Origin: Exiguobacterium artemiae 255-15
GTDB lineage: Bacteria; Bacillota; Bacilli; Exiguobacteriales; Exiguobacteriaceae
Reading direction: 5' to 3'
Length of the DNA: 64,000 nucleotides
NCBI RefSeq assembly: GCF_000019905.1
Contig: NC_010556.1
Coordinates: forward strand, 2,072,001 to 2,136,000
The notes under the pieces are model-generated. The model was given only the letters and a program-made list of their open reading frames with translations. It ran no database searches and was not told where the DNA came from. Shown here in pieces: positions 38,367 to 47,746 of this stretch (position 1 is its first letter; each line of letters starts with the position of its first letter). The position numbers were made by a program, and so were the translations under genes.

Positions 38367-39389
38367 TTAAAGAAGCAAGGCCTGCTCGTACTGTTTTCCT
38401 TCCGGTAACAGGAAATGGACAGCCTGATAAATCTTTTGCGCTTGTCCGCTCAAGTCAGGTGGCGGAGTTTCCGATGTAAAGTCGGATTCCGCCAATTCTT
38501 CGACCGCATCCACCCATTCCTGCCATCTGTTTCCCTGTTCCAGCACTTCGGTCGGAAAGACGATTTGATACCAGTTCATGAACAACAGCGCCTTAAATGG
38601 ATCCATGCGCTTCAGCCTGAAGGTTTCGTTACTGAAAGACTGAAGCTCAAGCGCCTGTCTCGTCACATGTCTCTCGAGTTGCTCCGGACTTTCAAATTCA
38701 TGATCCAGCCCAATCGATGGAATCCGGATCCGGACGGGGAAAAGTGCACGATCCGCCGGAAGTTGCGGAAGCAATGTCTGGATGACAAGAGCACTCTGTT
38801 CGTTAACATCTTCTCCCGTGAAATAATCCTCGATGAGATAACGGACGAACGAAGGATCTGCCTGTAAATCGAATTGCCCGATCAAACGAAACTGTTCGTC
38901 CATCGTCCCGAGCCGGTAACGATCGACCCGATCCCCTGGTACTAGCCGTAAATGGGATTGTTCCCGTACCTTCACATATGAGGAATCATCCGTCTGCCCG
39001 ATGTTACCTTTCTTACGTGAAAGCGACTGGGTCATTTCGTCTAATTTCAAGGCGAGACCGTAAGGAAGATAGGGAGAGGCTGTCCGCAGGGCCAGATCAA
39101 AGGAATACCTCTCTCCCTTCTCGTACATGAAGAGTGCGCTCAGTTGCTCGACACCGTCCACTTCAAGGAAAGGGTTCACCACTTGCAGATAGGCTTCCAC
39201 CTCTTGATCGTTTGTCAAAAAAGCTTCCTGAATTGTATAGAGCACATAAAGAATATCCTCTTCTGTTTCTAAACTTTTCAGTCGTTCCAGCTCAGTTGCC
39301 AATTCGTCCTGACTCAATCTTGCGAGCCGCTTCCGCTCATCTGACAACGGTTGTTCCATCCAACGTGATTGCGACTGCTTCACGGTCAT
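38367..39389 (-). CDS. Hypothetical protein upstream of tig
   Basis: This 340-residue soluble, acidic protein is helical in its first third and has no signal peptide or membrane segment. I recognise no domain. It occupies the place of ysoA upstream of tig in Bacillus, but similarity to that TPR protein was not established. The start is uncertain: an ATG at 39389 abuts GGTGGG, and a GTG two codons in would be better spaced. No strong terminator is seen before the tig promoter. Confidence 0.75.
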   Translation of the reverse strand: MTVKQSQSRWMEQPLSDERKRLARLSQDELATELERLKSLETEEDILYVLYTIQEAFLTNDQEVEAYLQVVNPFLEVDGVEQLSALFMYEKGERYSFDLALRTASPYLPYGLALKLDEMTQSLSRKKGNIGQTDDSSYVKVREQSHLRLVPGDRVDRYRLGTMDEQFRLIGQFDLQADPSFVRYLIEDYFTGEDVNEQSALVIQTLLPQLPADRALFPVRIRIPSIGLDHEFESPEQLERHVTRQALELQSFSNETFRLKRMDPFKALLFMNWYQIVFPTEVLEQGNRWQEWVDAVEELAESDFTSETPPPDLSGQAQKIYQAVHFLLPEGKQYEQALLL

Positions 39390-39418
39390 CCCACCTTCTT
39401 CATATCTGTCTTACTTCC

Positions 39419-39967
39419 TTACTTCGTGAACGGATCCAGTAAAGACGTCCAGTTCGTAATCGCTTCCTGTAACTGTCCTGCCTGTTCGATTCCCATTTTA
39501 TTCAATGTGTCCAGGGAAACATCGGTTTCCAGCAACCGTGTGATATCTTCCGATTGATTCACGTACTGCTCCAATTTTTCACTCAAGTTCTTCAGTTCCG
39601 CCGGCGGAGTGTCTAAATTAGCAAGCCGTTCGTCAATTTTGTTTAATTCTTCGTTCAACTGTTGAACTGTTCCGTCAGTCTGGAGTTTTTCAATTTGCTG
39701 ATCAAGAGCCTGTTCCGGATTTGCGGCATCCCGCGCTTCAGTCGCTGCTTGATCGAGTTTCGTCGACAATTCAGATGTCACCTTGGACGTGTCCTGGGCA
39801 ATATCTTGCAACTGACCTGCATAATCAACGCTGTTTTTTACGTCCGTCACTTGCTGTTTCGCCTGATCGACTGTATCTGTAACCTCGCTGCATCCGGCTA
39901 AAGCCACGGTCAGTACGAGGATTCCACTCATTTTCTTTAACACCTTCATCATCCCTTTCAAGTTCAT
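39419..39967 (-). CDS. Lipoprotein with coiled-coil mature part
   Basis: This protein of up to 182 residues has a lipobox ALAGC about 26 residues in, so it should be lipidated and held on the outer face of the membrane. The mature part is helical with heptad-like stretches (DQQIEKLQTDGTVQQLNEEL). It resembles short Bacillales DUF6376-type lipoproteins, though this is not certain. The start is ambiguous: ATG 39967, ATG 39949 and a GTG six bases further on have competing ribosome sites. The true protein may be 6-8 residues shorter. Confidence 0.8.
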   Translation of the reverse strand: MNLKGMMKVLKKMSGILVLTVALAGCSEVTDTVDQAKQQVTDVKNSVDYAGQLQDIAQDTSKVTSELSTKLDQAATEARDAANPEQALDQQIEKLQTDGTVQQLNEELNKIDERLANLDTPPAELKNLSEKLEQYVNQSEDITRLLETDVSLDTLNKMGIEQAGQLQEAITNWTSLLDPFTK

Positions 39968-39998
39968 GATACCTTAAGTATACTCGAAAAAACGGATA

Positions 39999-40033
39999 AA
40001 AAAAAGAGACCTCCCTCATAAGGGAAGTCTCTA
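39999..40033 (-). terminator. tRNA-Arg terminator
   Basis: AGAGACTTCCCT-TATG-AGGGAGGTCTCT with a run of eight T on the minus strand, 13 bp after the tRNA. Confidence 0.9.
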
Positions 40034-40045
40034 TTTTAATTATAG

Positions 40046-40119
<74 letters not shown>

Positions 40120-40135
40120 GTGTCAACACGAATAA

Positions 40136-40164
40136 ACTATACTAAAACAATTCTTTCGTGTCAA
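40136..40164 (-). promoter_or_regulatory. Promoter of tRNA-Arg
   Basis: Perfect TTGACA (40159-40164), 17-bp spacer, TATAGT (40136-40141) on the minus strand, 16 bp before the mature tRNA. Confidence 0.85.
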
Positions 40165-40185
40165 TCACATTTGGTAAAACTCTTT

Positions 40186-40692
40186 TTAAAGTGTACCGTC
40201 GAGGTACAAAGCATTGATTTTTTCACCTGTCAGATCATAAAAATCGACTGTGAATTGATCATTTTCAACCGTCAACAACGCATACGTCTTTTCCGGGCGA
40301 TGGCGCGGCATCCGGATCGAGCCCGGATTGATGAACAGTTTCCCGTCCCGTTGCTCGGCTTTTGCAACATGCGAATGACCGTACAGAACGATTGCTGCCG
40401 CTTTTTGATCGGCATGGTGCACCAGCTGGTCGAGGCTGTACTTGACGTCTTGCCGGTGTCCATGGACACATAAGACACGAAACGATCCAAGTTCCTCGAT
40501 GACTTCATCCGGGAAGTCATTCCCGTAATCACAGTTCCCTTTGACAACACGATAGGGATATAACGATTCAGTCGTTCCTGTCAGTTGGGAGTCCCCGCAA
40601 TGAAAGGCGAAATCTGCTTCTTGGTGGCGGTTGAATATCGTCAATAGTTCCTGATCGAGACCATGGCTGTCACTTACGATTAACGCTTTCAT
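40186..40692 (-). CDS. YfcE/MJ0936-family metallophosphodiesterase (YsnB-like)
   Basis: This 168-residue calcineurin-like phosphoesterase has the metal-binding motifs SDSHG (residues 7-11), HCGDSQ, KGNCD and GHSHV in order. The natural substrate is unknown. Family members hydrolyse phosphodiester model compounds with Mn or Ni. It follows rdgB with a 6-bp gap, the same pair as ysnA-ysnB in Bacillus, and is the last gene of the murI-rph-rdgB operon. Confidence 0.92.
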   Translation of the reverse strand: MKALIVSDSHGLDQELLTIFNRHQEADFAFHCGDSQLTGTTESLYPYRVVKGNCDYGNDFPDEVIEELGSFRVLCVHGHRQDVKYSLDQLVHHADQKAAAIVLYGHSHVAKAEQRDGKLFINPGSIRMPRHRPEKTYALLTVENDQFTVDFYDLTGEKINALYLDGTL

Positions 40693-40698
40693 CTAAAA

Positions 40699-41295
40699 TC
40701 ACTCTCCCAAAAAAGTAGTTAATGCCGCTTCAAGTTTTTTCAAAGCCTGTCCACGATGACTGATGGCTGCCTTTTCACTTTTTGTCAATTCAGCTGCCGT
40801 CTGATTCAACGATGGAATCAGGAATAACGGATCGTAACCGAAACCGTTTGTCCCTTTCTGCTCAAATCCGATTTGACCTTCCATTGTTCCCCGAACGGTC
40901 AATGTTTCCCCGGACGGTTTTGCCAGTGACAAGGCACAGACAAAACGGGCTGTCCGTCGATCAGCCGGTGTGTCCGCTAATTTTTCCAACAACAATGCGT
41001 TATTGGCAGCATCTGATTTATCCTCTCCGGCAAACCGGGCAGAGTAGACGCCCGGTGCGCCGTCCAGTGCATCGACTTCAAGTCCGGAGTCGTCCGACAA
41101 GACGGCGTGGCCAAAATAAGCTGCCGCTTCTTTCGATTTCAGTTCCGCATTTTCTTCAAAGGTTGATCCGGTCTCTTCCGTTTCCGGTGCCGTGTCGTAA
41201 TCGAGTAACGATTCGACATCGTATCCGAGTCGTCCAAGCATCGCTTGAAACTCACCGACTTTACCAGCATTTCTTGTCGCTACGATGATTTTCAT
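40699..41295 (-). CDS. rdgB: Non-canonical purine NTP pyrophosphatase (RdgB/HAM1)
   Basis: This 198-residue enzyme removes dITP, ITP and XTP from the nucleotide pool. The motifs are [11 protein letters not shown] at the N-terminus, [18 protein letters not shown] and SHRG near the end. The ATG at 41295 overlaps the rph stop by 4 bp and has GGTGGAG upstream. An 11-codon upstream extension is not used. Confidence 0.96.
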   Translation of the reverse strand: MKIIVATRNAGKVGEFQAMLGRLGYDVESLLDYDTAPETEETGSTFEENAELKSKEAAAYFGHAVLSDDSGLEVDALDGAPGVYSARFAGEDKSDAANNALLLEKLADTPADRRTARFVCALSLAKPSGETLTVRGTMEGQIGFEQKGTNGFGYDPLFLIPSLNQTAAELTKSEKAAISHRGQALKKLEAALTTFLGE

Positions 41296-42044
41296 TTGTG
41301 CTCCACCTCTTCTCCGACATACCACCACGAAGCCCCTAACGATTGTTCAGCCGCGTGAAGGAGTTCTTCAATACCCTTTTCCCCAAGTTCAAGCATATCG
41401 AGCATCTCTTTGCGAGAAAAGGTTGCTTCTTCCCCTGTCGCTTGCAGTTCGACGATTTTTCCGGATGAGGTCATGACAAGATTTAAATCGACATCGGCTG
41501 CTGCGTCTTCTTCATAACAAAGATCAAGCAATAACTCCGTCCCGACTTTCCCGACCGATACTGCTGCAATTCCTTCTTTGATGGGGGTATCCGTCAGCTT
41601 ACCGCTTTGAATCAATCCGTCGACTGCCAAGACAAGTGCCAGGAAACCGCCTGTAATAGCCGCTGTACGCGTCCCGCCATCTGCTTGCAGCACATCACAA
41701 TCAATCCAAACCGTCCGTTCACCCAATTTTTCGAGATTGACGACGGACCGTAACGCCCGGCTGATCAATCGTTGAATTTCCATCGTTCGTCCCGTCTGCT
41801 TTCCCCGGACGGCTTCCCGTCCCGTCCGTTGTGCTGTCGCCCGCGGCAACATCGCATATTCGGCATTGATCCATCCGTGACGTTTCCCCCGTAAAAACGG
41901 CGGCACTTTTTCTTCCACCGTCGCGGTGCATAAGACACGTGTATCCCCGACCGATATCAGTACCGATCCTTCTGCATGCTTATTGACATCGGTCTCGAGC
42001 TGAATTTTCCGCATGTCCGATTGTGCCCGTTGATCTAAACGCAT
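41292..42044 (-). CDS. rph: Ribonuclease PH
   Basis: This 250-residue phosphorolytic 3' exonuclease trims tRNA and other RNA precursors. The conserved stretches [18 protein letters not shown], the RTGREA phosphate site and [13 protein letters not shown] are visible. Its start overlaps the end of murI by 10 bp with GGAGG inside murI, and its stop overlaps rdgB, so the three genes are translationally coupled. Confidence 0.97.
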   Translation of the reverse strand: MRLDQRAQSDMRKIQLETDVNKHAEGSVLISVGDTRVLCTATVEEKVPPFLRGKRHGWINAEYAMLPRATAQRTGREAVRGKQTGRTMEIQRLISRALRSVVNLEKLGERTVWIDCDVLQADGGTRTAAITGGFLALVLAVDGLIQSGKLTDTPIKEGIAAVSVGKVGTELLLDLCYEEDAAADVDLNLVMTSSGKIVELQATGEEATFSRKEMLDMLELGEKGIEELLHAAEQSLGASWWYVGEEVEHK

Positions 42045-42850
42045 TTTTCTTCCTCCGTTCCTAACACTAACCGTTTCGCTTGGACCGGATGATGTAACCA
42101 GTCACTGGCGATTCGTTCAAAAGAGCGTGTATCGCCGGTCGCATGATAGACATGTTCCGGAATACGATCAAGATCTGCCGTGATGCCGTTATAATCAAGC
42201 AAGGCACTGACTTCAAGCGCCGTCTCGTCTCCTGAAGAAATCAGCTGGACGTTTGGTCCGATGACTCGTCCAATGACTTCTGCCAGTAACGGATAATGTG
42301 TACATCCTAAAATCAATGTATCCATATCATAGGAAAGCAACGGCTTTAACGTGTTGGCGACGACACGTTCAACGTATGGTCCACTTGTCTGAGACGATTC
42401 AACGAGCGGAACAAACGGTGGACAGGAAAGCGACTCAACGACGACCTGCCCTTCGACGTGACGCAAGGCTTTCTCATACGAATTGCTTTCAATCGTCATT
42501 TTCGTACCAATGACGCCGATCCGTTTCGAGCGTGTAACCTTGACTGCCGCCCGTGCTCCAGGATCGATGACACCGATGACGGGAATCGACAGTTTTTGTC
42601 GGGCTTCTTTTAGGACAACTGCCGTCGCCGTATTACAGGCGATGACAATCAATTTCACACCTTGAGCGACCAGAAAATCAATCATCTCCCATGTAAATTG
42701 ACGAATTTCTTCTTCCGGCCGGGGACCGTACGGACACCGTAACGTATCTCCGACATATATGATTTGTTCATGGGGCAGCTGACGCATCAATTCACGCGCG
42801 ACAGTCAATCCACCAACCCCAGAATCTAATACTCCAATTGATCTATTCAC
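42035..42850 (-). CDS. murI: Glutamate racemase
   Basis: This 271-residue enzyme makes D-glutamate for peptidoglycan. The two catalytic cysteines are in IACNTATA (about residue 73) and LGCTHYPL (about residue 184), and the N-terminal substrate motif DSGVGGLTV is present. It heads the murI-rph-rdgB-phosphodiesterase operon, in the place held by racE in Bacillus. Confidence 0.97.
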   Translation of the reverse strand: MNRSIGVLDSGVGGLTVARELMRQLPHEQIIYVGDTLRCPYGPRPEEEIRQFTWEMIDFLVAQGVKLIVIACNTATAVVLKEARQKLSIPVIGVIDPGARAAVKVTRSKRIGVIGTKMTIESNSYEKALRHVEGQVVVESLSCPPFVPLVESSQTSGPYVERVVANTLKPLLSYDMDTLILGCTHYPLLAEVIGRVIGPNVQLISSGDETALEVSALLDYNGITADLDRIPEHVYHATGDTRSFERIASDWLHHPVQAKRLVLGTEEEKCV

Positions 42851-42887
42851 GATTTCCCCTCACTTTCCTCTCATCTCATATGGTAAC

Positions 42888-42918
42888 AAAAAAGGACGAC
42901 GGTGCAAGACCGGCGTCC
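42888..42918 (-). terminator. ptsH terminator
   Basis: GGACGCCGGT-CTTGC-ACCGTCGTCC hairpin and six T on the minus strand after the HPr gene. Confidence 0.88.
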
Positions 42919-42937
42919 AAGAATGTACGATAAAGGA

Positions 42938-43201
42938 TTACTGAGCAAGACCTTCGCTTGTCAGCATATCTGAAAGAGTCGTGATAGCTTCAGAAGCATC
43001 GTCACCGTTTGCAACGATTTTGATGTCTGAGTCTTTTGCGATTCCGAGTGAAAGAACACCCATGATCGACTTGAGGTTTACAGTCTTTCCGTTGTATTCC
43101 AAGTTGATGTCTGATTGGAATTTAGAAGCTGTGTTGACGAGTTGTGTTGCCGGACGAGCATGAATGCCTGAATCCGCGATGACTTTGAATGTTTTTTCCA
43201 T
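42938..43201 (-). CDS. ptsH: Phosphocarrier protein HPr
   Basis: This 87-residue protein is close to Bacillus HPr. The phosphorylated histidine is in SGIHARPAT (residue 14, equal to His15) and the regulatory serine lies in [11 protein letters not shown] (Ser46 equivalent). It relays phosphate from enzyme I to sugar-specific EII proteins. HPr kinase would target the serine for catabolite control. The ATG at 43201 has GGAGGGAG upstream. It is a single gene here, with ptsI not adjacent. Confidence 0.95.
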   Translation of the reverse strand: MEKTFKVIADSGIHARPATQLVNTASKFQSDINLEYNGKTVNLKSIMGVLSLGIAKDSDIKIVANGDDASEAITTLSDMLTSEGLAQ

Positions 43202-43263
43202 GATTAAGAAATCTCCCTCCACTAATAACGTACTAGTGAGTCGTTTTCGAATATGTGAACTCA

Positions 43264-43277
43264 TTATCAAATGATAA
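43264..43277. repeat. Palindrome upstream of ptsH
   Basis: TTATCA-AA-TGATAA spans the stop codon of the thioesterase gene, about 63 bp before ptsH. It might be an operator. Confidence 0.35.
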
Positions 43278-43728
43278 CGGATTCGAATCGATTCTGCAAG
43301 GAATTTTTATAGGCTTCATTCCACGGAAACGCATTTCCGGAACGATCGATTTGGACCATCGAGGTCCGACCTGTAAACATCAATTCCTCTTGTTCGCTGA
43401 ACGCCGCGTAATGGACATCACACGAAGCCGTTCCGACCTGGACCGGATACGCATAGACGGCAAGACGGGCCCGCGGATAGACTTGGCGGATGTAGTTACA
43501 CTGCGCATCTGCTACGACGACGATTCCGTCGTTAGCAAGCGAATAACCTGTTTCTTCGAGCATCAGCGTCCGGACATCTTCAAAATAAACGAACGGAACT
43601 CGATTATTCATGTGACCGTAAGCATCGGTTTCAGCGAAGCGGACCGCGACATCCAGCCGCGTGCCGTGCTTCATCTGTTCCAACCACTGGTCTAAATCAT
43701 TGATATAACTGGGTACACGCACAACCAT
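43267..43728 (-). CDS. Acyl-CoA thioesterase, 4HBT hot-dog family (YsmA-like)
   Basis: This 153-residue hot-dog fold protein has the motif [13 protein letters not shown], with the catalytic Asp of 4-hydroxybenzoyl-CoA thioesterase-like enzymes. The acyl substrate is not known. ysmA also lies beside the sdh operon in Bacillus. There is a separate transcription boundary on the sdh side. Confidence 0.88.
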   Translation of the reverse strand: MVVRVPSYINDLDQWLEQMKHGTRLDVAVRFAETDAYGHMNNRVPFVYFEDVRTLMLEETGYSLANDGIVVVADAQCNYIRQVYPRARLAVYAYPVQVGTASCDVHYAAFSEQEELMFTGRTSMVQIDRSGNAFPWNEAYKNSLQNRFESVII

Positions 43729-43740
43729 TGCCTCCTTAAA

Positions 43741-43771
43741 ATATAAAAAGAAGGAGCATCGCCCCTTCTTT
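43741..43771 (-). terminator. sdhCAB terminator
   Basis: AAAGAAGG-GGC-GAT-GCT-CCTTCTTT hairpin with TTATATTTT on the minus strand, after the sdhB stop. Confidence 0.8.
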
Positions 43772-43788
43772 AATTTTACGTTTTCGTC

Positions 43789-44595
43789 TTAACGACTGAC
43801 TGCTTCTCCCGTACGTCCTTCGTCACTGCCGAAGAATTTCTTGAAGGAATGCAATGTCGTCTGACGGTTCATCGCTGCGATGGATGTTGTCAATGGAATG
43901 CCTTTCGGACATACTTCCACACAGTTTTGTGCGTTTCCGCACTGCATGATTCCACCGTCTTCCATCAAGGCTTCAAGACGCTCTTCTTTGTGGAACGCAC
44001 CGGTCGGATGCGAATTGAAGAGACGGACTTGCGAAATCGATGCCGGTCCGATGAAGTTCGACCGGTCGTTGACGTTCGGACATGCTTCGAGACAGACACC
44101 GCATGTCATACATTTTGAAAGCTCGTATGCCCATTGGCGTTTGTTTTCCGGCATCCGCGGCCCCGGACCTAAGTCGTACGTACCGTCGATCGGTACCCAG
44201 GCTTTAACTTTTTTCAAGGCGTCAAACATGCGTTGACGGTCCACTTGAAGGTCACGGACAATCGGGAACGTTTGCATCGGTTGCAGACGAATCGGTTGCT
44301 CGAGCTTATCAACAAGTGCCGTACACGACTGACGGGGTGTTCCGTTGATGACCATTGAACACGCACCGCAGACTTCCTCGAGACATCCCATGTCCCAGTT
44401 GATCGGCGTCGTTTTTTCTCCGGCTGCATTGACCGGGTTACGACGAATCTCCATCAAGGCCGAGATGACGTTCATATTCGGGCGGTAAGGGACTTCAAAT
44501 GCTTCATCATAGGCTTTACCGTCCGGTCCATCCTGACGTTGCACGATGAACTGAACCGGTTTTTGATTCGTTTTCTGTTCGAGTGGTGTCGCCAT
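43789..44595 (-). CDS. sdhB: Succinate dehydrogenase iron-sulfur subunit
   Basis: This 268-residue subunit carries three Fe-S clusters between the flavin and cytochrome b. The cysteine motifs are CEEVCGACS (2Fe-2S), CMTCGVCLEACP and CGNAQNCVEVCP (4Fe-4S and 3Fe-4S). Its ATG shares a base with the sdhA stop (TAATG), so translation is coupled. It ends with a terminator. Confidence 0.97.
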   Translation of the reverse strand: MATPLEQKTNQKPVQFIVQRQDGPDGKAYDEAFEVPYRPNMNVISALMEIRRNPVNAAGEKTTPINWDMGCLEEVCGACSMVINGTPRQSCTALVDKLEQPIRLQPMQTFPIVRDLQVDRQRMFDALKKVKAWVPIDGTYDLGPGPRMPENKRQWAYELSKCMTCGVCLEACPNVNDRSNFIGPASISQVRLFNSHPTGAFHKEERLEALMEDGGIMQCGNAQNCVEVCPKGIPLTTSIAAMNRQTTLHSFKKFFGSDEGRTGEAVSR

Positions 44596-46358
44596 TATGC
44601 CTTCACCTCTTTCTTCGACTTCTTGCTGTAGTCGCGCTTACGCGGTGGAATCAATGATGTATCGACTTCTTCGTAATAGATTTCCGGATGACCGTTCGTA
44701 TAGCGGGCCATCGTTGTTTTCAAGAATCGTTCGTCATCACGTTCCGGGAAGTCCGGTTTGTAATGGGCGCCACGGCTCTCGTCGCGTTTCAAGGCTCCAA
44801 GTGTGATCGCTTCCGCAAGATCCAGCATATGATCGAGCTGACGGATGAATGATGCACCCTGGTTGCTCCAACGCGCTGTGTCCGTCGCTGAAATGCGTGT
44901 GAAGCGGTCGCGGAGTTCCTTGATTTTCTCAAGCGTCTGCTCGAGTTTATCGTTATAACGAACGACTGTGACGTTATCCGTCATGACTTCACCGAGTTCG
45001 CGGTGGATTTGATACGCATTTTCCGTACCTTCCATTGCGAGGATGTCGTTGAAACGGTTGATCTCAGCAATTTTGTGTGCTTCCACGACTTCTTCCGGCA
45101 TCTCATGAACGGATTGATCGAGATCGTTCATGTAGGCGATTGCTGCCGGTCCTGCGACCATTCCGCCGTAGACGGCAGACAGCAACGAGTTCGCTCCCAG
45201 ACGGTTCCCGCCGTGCATCGAGTAGTCACATTCGCCGGATGCAAATAATCCCGGGATATTCGTCATTTGATCATAATCAACCCATAGTCCACCCATTGAG
45301 TAATGAACTGCCGGGAAGATTTTCATCGGTACTTTTCGTGGATCGTCTCCGACGAATTTCTCGTAAATTTCAAGAATACCGCCAAGTTTGACGTCCAGTT
45401 CTTTCGCATCTTTGTGAGAAAGGTCAAGATAGACCATGTTTTCCCCGTTGACACCAAGCTTCTGATTGACACAAACATCAAAGATTTCGCGCGTCGCGAT
45501 ATCACGTGGCACAAGATTTCCGTAAGCCGGATATTTTTCTTCGAGGAAGTACCATGGTTTACCGTCTTTATACGTCCAGACACGTCCACCTTCACCGCGG
45601 GCCGATTCACTCATGAGACGGAGTTTATCGTCTCCCGGAATCGCTGTCGGGTGAATCTGAATGAACTCCCCGTTCGCGTAAATAGCACCTTGGCGGTAAA
45701 CCGCTGCTGCTGCCTGTCCTGTGTTGATGACCGAGTTGGTTGATTTTCCGAAAATAACACCCGGACCGCCTGTTGCTAAAATGACTGAGTCAGCTGCAAA
45801 CGCTTCGATTTCCATCGAACGTAAGTTTTGACATACCGCACCACGACAAATCCCTTCTTCATCAATGATCGCACGAAGGAATTCCCATCCTTCATATTTT
45901 TCTACCAAACCTTGCGCTTCAAATTTACGGACCTGTTCATCAAGTGCATACAACAATTGTTGTCCTGTCGTTGCACCGGCATAAGCCGTCCGGTGATGCA
46001 ATGTTCCTCCGAAACGACGGAAATCAAGTAATCCTTCCGGTGTCCGGTTAAACATGACGCCCATCCGGTCGAACATGTGGATGATTTTCGGTGCCGCTTC
46101 CGTCATTTTTTGAACCGGTGGCTGGTTGGCTAAGAAATCACCGCCGTACACCGTATCGTCCAAATGCTGGTAAGGTGAGTCACCTTCTCCTTTTGTATTG
46201 ACGGCCCCGTTGATTCCTCCTTGTGCACAAACGGAGTGTGAACGTTTGACTGGCACGAGAGAAAATAATTTGACGGGTACACCTTGTTCTGCTGCTTTTA
46301 TCGTAGCCATCAAACCGGCAAGTCCTCCGCCGATGATGACAAGATTCTTATTCGCCAT
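44595..46358 (-). CDS. sdhA: Succinate dehydrogenase flavoprotein subunit
   Basis: This 587-residue flavoprotein oxidises succinate to fumarate. The FAD-binding motif VIIGGGLAGLMA is at residues 7-18. The histidine for covalent FAD is in KRSHSVCAQGGIN, and catalytic HHRTAYAGATTG and the HPTAIPG segment follow. The ATG at 46358 has AGGGG upstream. The frame extends 12 codons further up. It lies 19 bp after sdhC. Confidence 0.97.
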   Translation of the reverse strand: MANKNLVIIGGGLAGLMATIKAAEQGVPVKLFSLVPVKRSHSVCAQGGINGAVNTKGEGDSPYQHLDDTVYGGDFLANQPPVQKMTEAAPKIIHMFDRMGVMFNRTPEGLLDFRRFGGTLHHRTAYAGATTGQQLLYALDEQVRKFEAQGLVEKYEGWEFLRAIIDEEGICRGAVCQNLRSMEIEAFAADSVILATGGPGVIFGKSTNSVINTGQAAAAVYRQGAIYANGEFIQIHPTAIPGDDKLRLMSESARGEGGRVWTYKDGKPWYFLEEKYPAYGNLVPRDIATREIFDVCVNQKLGVNGENMVYLDLSHKDAKELDVKLGGILEIYEKFVGDDPRKVPMKIFPAVHYSMGGLWVDYDQMTNIPGLFASGECDYSMHGGNRLGANSLLSAVYGGMVAGPAAIAYMNDLDQSVHEMPEEVVEAHKIAEINRFNDILAMEGTENAYQIHRELGEVMTDNVTVVRYNDKLEQTLEKIKELRDRFTRISATDTARWSNQGASFIRQLDHMLDLAEAITLGALKRDESRGAHYKPDFPERDDERFLKTTMARYTNGHPEIYYEEVDTSLIPPRKRDYSKKSKKEVKA

Positions 46359-46377
46359 GTTGTTAGTTCCCCTTTCC

Positions 46378-46995
46378 TTACAACACGCCTGCAAACGTCA
46401 AGATCGAGCGTACGCCTACAAACGATAATCCGATGAATACGAGGGCTGCCACATAAGACATCGCTTTTTGAGAAGCGGGTGACTGTGTGATTCCCCATGT
46501 GATGCAGAACGTCCAGAGTCCGTTTGCCAAGTGGAACGTCGTCGCCAGGATCCCGACGATGTAGAAGGCAAGCATGAATCCGTTATCGACGATATTTTGC
46601 ATCATGCTCGCATCAACTTCCGTACCCATTGCTGCGGCAATCCGTGTTTCCCAAACGTGCCATGTGATGAACACGACAAGGAAAATACCTGAGAAGCGTT
46701 GTAGCACATACATCCAGTTCCGGAAGTATGTATAACGACCTGTGTTCGCGGAACCTGTAAACGCGATGTAAACACCGTAGATACCGTGTAGGATGATTGG
46801 AATGAAGATGACAAACACTTCCAAGAACAACCGATACGGAACGCTCCCCACGACTTCCGCAGCCTTATTAAAGTCTTCTTCCCCACGAACGATGAAATAG
46901 TTCGTCGTAAAATGAGAAAGTAAAAATAACCCGATTGGAATGACGCCGAGCAGTGAGTGTATTTTACGCCCCACGAAATCACGATGATTCGCCAT
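46378..46995 (-). CDS. sdhC: Succinate dehydrogenase cytochrome b558 subunit
   Basis: This 205-residue membrane anchor has five hydrophobic segments, as in the Bacillus di-haem SdhC that joins complex II to menaquinone. Conserved histidines fall in KIHSLLGV, LLSHFTTN, ILHGIYG and TWHVWET. The ATG at 46995 is chosen because GGGGGG precedes it. An open frame of 44 further codons upstream overlaps the promoter and is not used. It is the first gene of sdhCAB. Confidence 0.95.
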   Translation of the reverse strand: MANHRDFVGRKIHSLLGVIPIGLFLLSHFTTNYFIVRGEEDFNKAAEVVGSVPYRLFLEVFVIFIPIILHGIYGVYIAFTGSANTGRYTYFRNWMYVLQRFSGIFLVVFITWHVWETRIAAAMGTEVDASMMQNIVDNGFMLAFYIVGILATTFHLANGLWTFCITWGITQSPASQKAMSYVAALVFIGLSFVGVRSILTFAGVL

Positions 46996-47083
46996 CCAAA
47001 TCCCCCCTTTTGTTTGCCAATCAAACGTTGGCGCATTTTGGTAGAAAAGCGCTTTCATAAGGAAATTCGTCTTTTCATCACTT

Positions 47084-47112
47084 ATTCTACTCCTGTCCTT
47101 TTTATAAGACAA
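47084..47112 (-). promoter_or_regulatory. sdhCAB promoter
   Basis: TTGTCT (47107-47112), 17-bp spacer, TAGAAT (47084-47089) on the minus strand, about 90 bp before sdhC. Confidence 0.7.
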
Positions 47113-47122
47113 CCCGAGCCGT

Positions 47123-47146
47123 TGCATTTAACTGCAAATAACTGCA
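47123..47146. repeat. Three 10-bp-phased TGCA repeats upstream of the sdh promoter
   Basis: TGCA occurs at 47123, 47133 and 47143. The last two are embedded in the direct repeat AACTGCAAAT. The array starts 11 bp upstream of the sdh -35. Spacing of one helical turn fits a multimeric regulator binding on one DNA face. Confidence 0.55.
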
Positions 47147-47164
47147 AATTTTTTCAGGAAAACA

Positions 47165-47193
47165 ATGACCGAGGAGAATTACCCCGCTATAAT
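47165..47193 (+). promoter_or_regulatory. yslB promoter
   Basis: ATGACC (47165-47170), 17-bp spacer, TATAAT (47188-47193) on the plus strand, 26 bp before the chosen start. Confidence 0.65.
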
Positions 47194-47219
47194 AGTTTCA
47201 GAGATAGGAGTGATTGTTG

Positions 47220-47639
47220 ATGGATTCAGTACCAACCCCCTCTTCCACATTCGGAATCGAACTGATTCGTGACTATGTGCTGATGGATTTATTAGGAACA
47301 GATTACCGCCATGTCATCTATTGGGCAGGCAAGCGACTGGCACGTGAATTTCCGGTCTTAAGTGCCGAAGAAGCAGCTCCCTTTTTTTACGAAGCGGGTT
47401 GGGGACATCTCGAACTAAAAAAACAAAAAGGAAACTCTTTGAGTTTTGTATTAACACCCCCTGAATCGACACGCCTCGACCGCCCTTCAGGCTATTTCCA
47501 ATTAGAAGCCGGCTTTTTAGCGGAACAATTCTCTCGACTGCACGGTTGTGTGGCGGAAGGATATGCAGAATTAAACAAAACCAGCGTACATATTTTGATT
47601 GAGATTGATCCAAAAGATCCGATAGAACGCTCACTTTGA
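47220..47639 (+). CDS. yslB: YslB-family protein (DUF2507)
   Basis: This protein of about 139 residues resembles Bacillus YslB, related to V4R-type small-molecule binding folds (FGIELIRDYVLMDLLGTD, FYEAGWGHL, FQLEAGFLAEQ). The role is unknown. It lies divergent from sdhCAB, as in Bacillus. The ATG at 47220 is chosen because AGGAG lies 9 bp upstream. Two TTG codons just before it are closer than ideal. Confidence 0.85.
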   Translation: MDSVPTPSSTFGIELIRDYVLMDLLGTDYRHVIYWAGKRLAREFPVLSAEEAAPFFYEAGWGHLELKKQKGNSLSFVLTPPESTRLDRPSGYFQLEAGFLAEQFSRLHGCVAEGYAELNKTSVHILIEIDPKDPIERSL

Positions 47640-47746
47640 AATCCATACAGGAGTTTTAAAGCGGACCTCGAATTCTTGAAACATGAAACCTTTTCGTTTG
47701 ATTGCCGTATCAGTATTCAGTCGCATCTACCAAAGGAGGAATTTTT

